Source of the DNA: Pseudomonadota bacterium
GTDB lineage: Bacteria; Pseudomonadota; Gammaproteobacteria; Steroidobacterales; Steroidobacteraceae
Length of the DNA stretch: 64,000 bases
Direction: 5' to 3'
Assembly: GCA_016704655.1 (NCBI GenBank)
Contig: JADIZR010000014.1
Location: forward strand, 51,816 to 115,815
Shown one piece after another: positions 63,500 to 64,000 of the stretch. Under the pieces are notes generated by a model. It worked only from the letters and a program-made list of their open reading frames with translations. It ran no database searches and had not been told where the DNA came from. Made by a program: the position numbers and the translations under genes. Positions within the stretch are counted from its first letter, which is position 1; each line of letters starts with the position of its first letter.

Positions 63500-64000
63500 T
63501 CAGCCGTGCCGCGCGGCACTCACTCGCTGCAAGAGTAACTGTATCCTTTCGCGGGCGAACACTTCGGCGAGATCCGTGCACATCTTGCGCTGCCAGTTCG
63601 CATGCTCGTCACTGGTGCCGGGCACGTTGACGGGATCGGCCATGCCGGTGAGATCCTCGGCCTGCAGCACGACCAGCGCGGACGCGGTGCGCGCCAGGAA
63701 GATGTGGATCGCATCTGCAAGCTCTTCACTGAACGCGCCAGCGTCCCCCGCGTCGCCTCCGACTGCGACACCCTGTTCAGCCAGCGCGTCGAGCAGTGCG
63801 CGCCGGTCATGGATACGTTCCTGACGTACAAGCTCGCAGAGCTCATCATTGGGATAGAGCGTGAGACAGCGGCGCAACTCGATATCGCTCGCCGTCCAGT
63901 ATCCCCTGAGCGTCGGCAGGTCGTGCGTCGTGACCGTCGCAATGGAGCGGCGCGGATACTCCCCGGGTTGGCGGAATCGGCCGTTGTCGTGTTTCTCGAA
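63500..64000 (-). CDS. malQ: 4-alpha-glucanotransferase, C-terminal part (5' end outside window)
   Basis: The frame enters from the right edge. The visible 166 residues carry the end of the GH77 barrel: ATVTTHDLPTLRGYWTASDIE and VVLQAEDLTGMADPVNVPGTSDEHANWQRKM, which are diagnostic of MalQ/amylomaltase. The enzyme disproportionates maltodextrins in the cytoplasm. Its stop codon is followed directly by the GTG of the chimeric gene. Confidence 0.95.
   Translation of the reverse strand, partial: FEKHDNGRFRQPGEYPRRSIATVTTHDLPTLRGYWTASDIELRRCLTLYPNDELCELVRQERIHDRRALLDALAEQGVAVGGDAGDAGAFSEELADAIHIFLARTASALVVLQAEDLTGMADPVNVPGTSDEHANWQRKMCTDLAEVFARERIQLLLQRVSAARHG

Overview
This is a GC-rich bacterial chromosome window with dense, mostly intact genes. 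The gene content points to a gammaproteobacterium, probably a Nevskiales/Steroidobacterales/Xanthomonadales-like lineage. The pointers are a long 829-residue FadE-type acyl-CoA dehydrogenase, ExeA/ExeB-like secretion accessory proteins, several TonB-dependent-receptor genes, a YgiQ radical SAM protein and a bactofilin/M23 module. The placement is an inference from gene families. I saw no rRNA, tRNA, CRISPR array, phage or insertion sequence.

Layout. 1-8.9 kb: end of an RND pump gene, an EamA permease, a leftward envelope cluster (BamA-like barrel, COG4705-like membrane protein, LTA-synthase-like sulfatase), then a damaged two-component system behind a GntR repressor, a 53-residue membrane microprotein and a perfect 22-bp operator. 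9-16.7 kb: malate dehydrogenase ending in a G-rich heptamer array, then a complete RND efflux operon (adaptor, pump, outer-membrane channel, TetR) with a palindromic operator. 16.8-29.6 kb: FadE, CcdA/thioredoxin pair, enol-lactonase, DUF4286-DUF3667 fusion, DinB, GspA/GspB, a DAK2-DegV fusion and a cystathionine gamma-synthase-family enzyme. 29.6-30.0 kb: two copies of a palindromic element. 30-41.5 kb: rhodanese, RidA/LysR pair, then a catabolic-looking cluster (GntP permease, alpha/beta hydrolase, acyl-CoA synthetase, TonB receptor, TetR, PHB-depolymerase-like lipoprotein). 41.5-51.6 kb: signalling and envelope genes (receiver-TM-repeat protein, MBL RNase-like protein, receiver/PAS/GAF/HD-GYP protein, polymer-forming lipoprotein, haem protein). 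51.8-64 kb: YebC, a FitAB-type toxin-antitoxin pair, YgiQ carrying an in-frame palindromic element, a Lys-rich 31-residue protein, a second LTA-synthase-like sulfatase, a LacI remnant, pgl, an M23/coiled-coil/bactofilin operon, a kelch-like secreted protein, an antiporter/TonB-receptor chimera and the end of malQ.

Most interesting signal: a dispersed palindromic element in three copies (29598-29704, 29885-29997, 54151-54252). A conserved core of about 54 bp folds into two small hairpins, each with a CCATGGAYGG apex. It is flanked by perfect 24-29 bp inverted arms that differ completely between copies. One copy sits in frame inside the YgiQ gene. A fourth palindrome (873-946) has related arm sequence but no core.

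Caution: five genes (a sulfatase, a histidine kinase, dinB, the HD-GYP gene and the kelch gene) are each broken by a single +1/-1 indel, mostly at a homopolymer. This looks more like assembly or sequencing error than five independent pseudogenes. Separately, several genes look truly truncated: a response regulator without its N-terminus, a LacI DNA-binding stub, and an antiporter start fused to a TonB-receptor tail.
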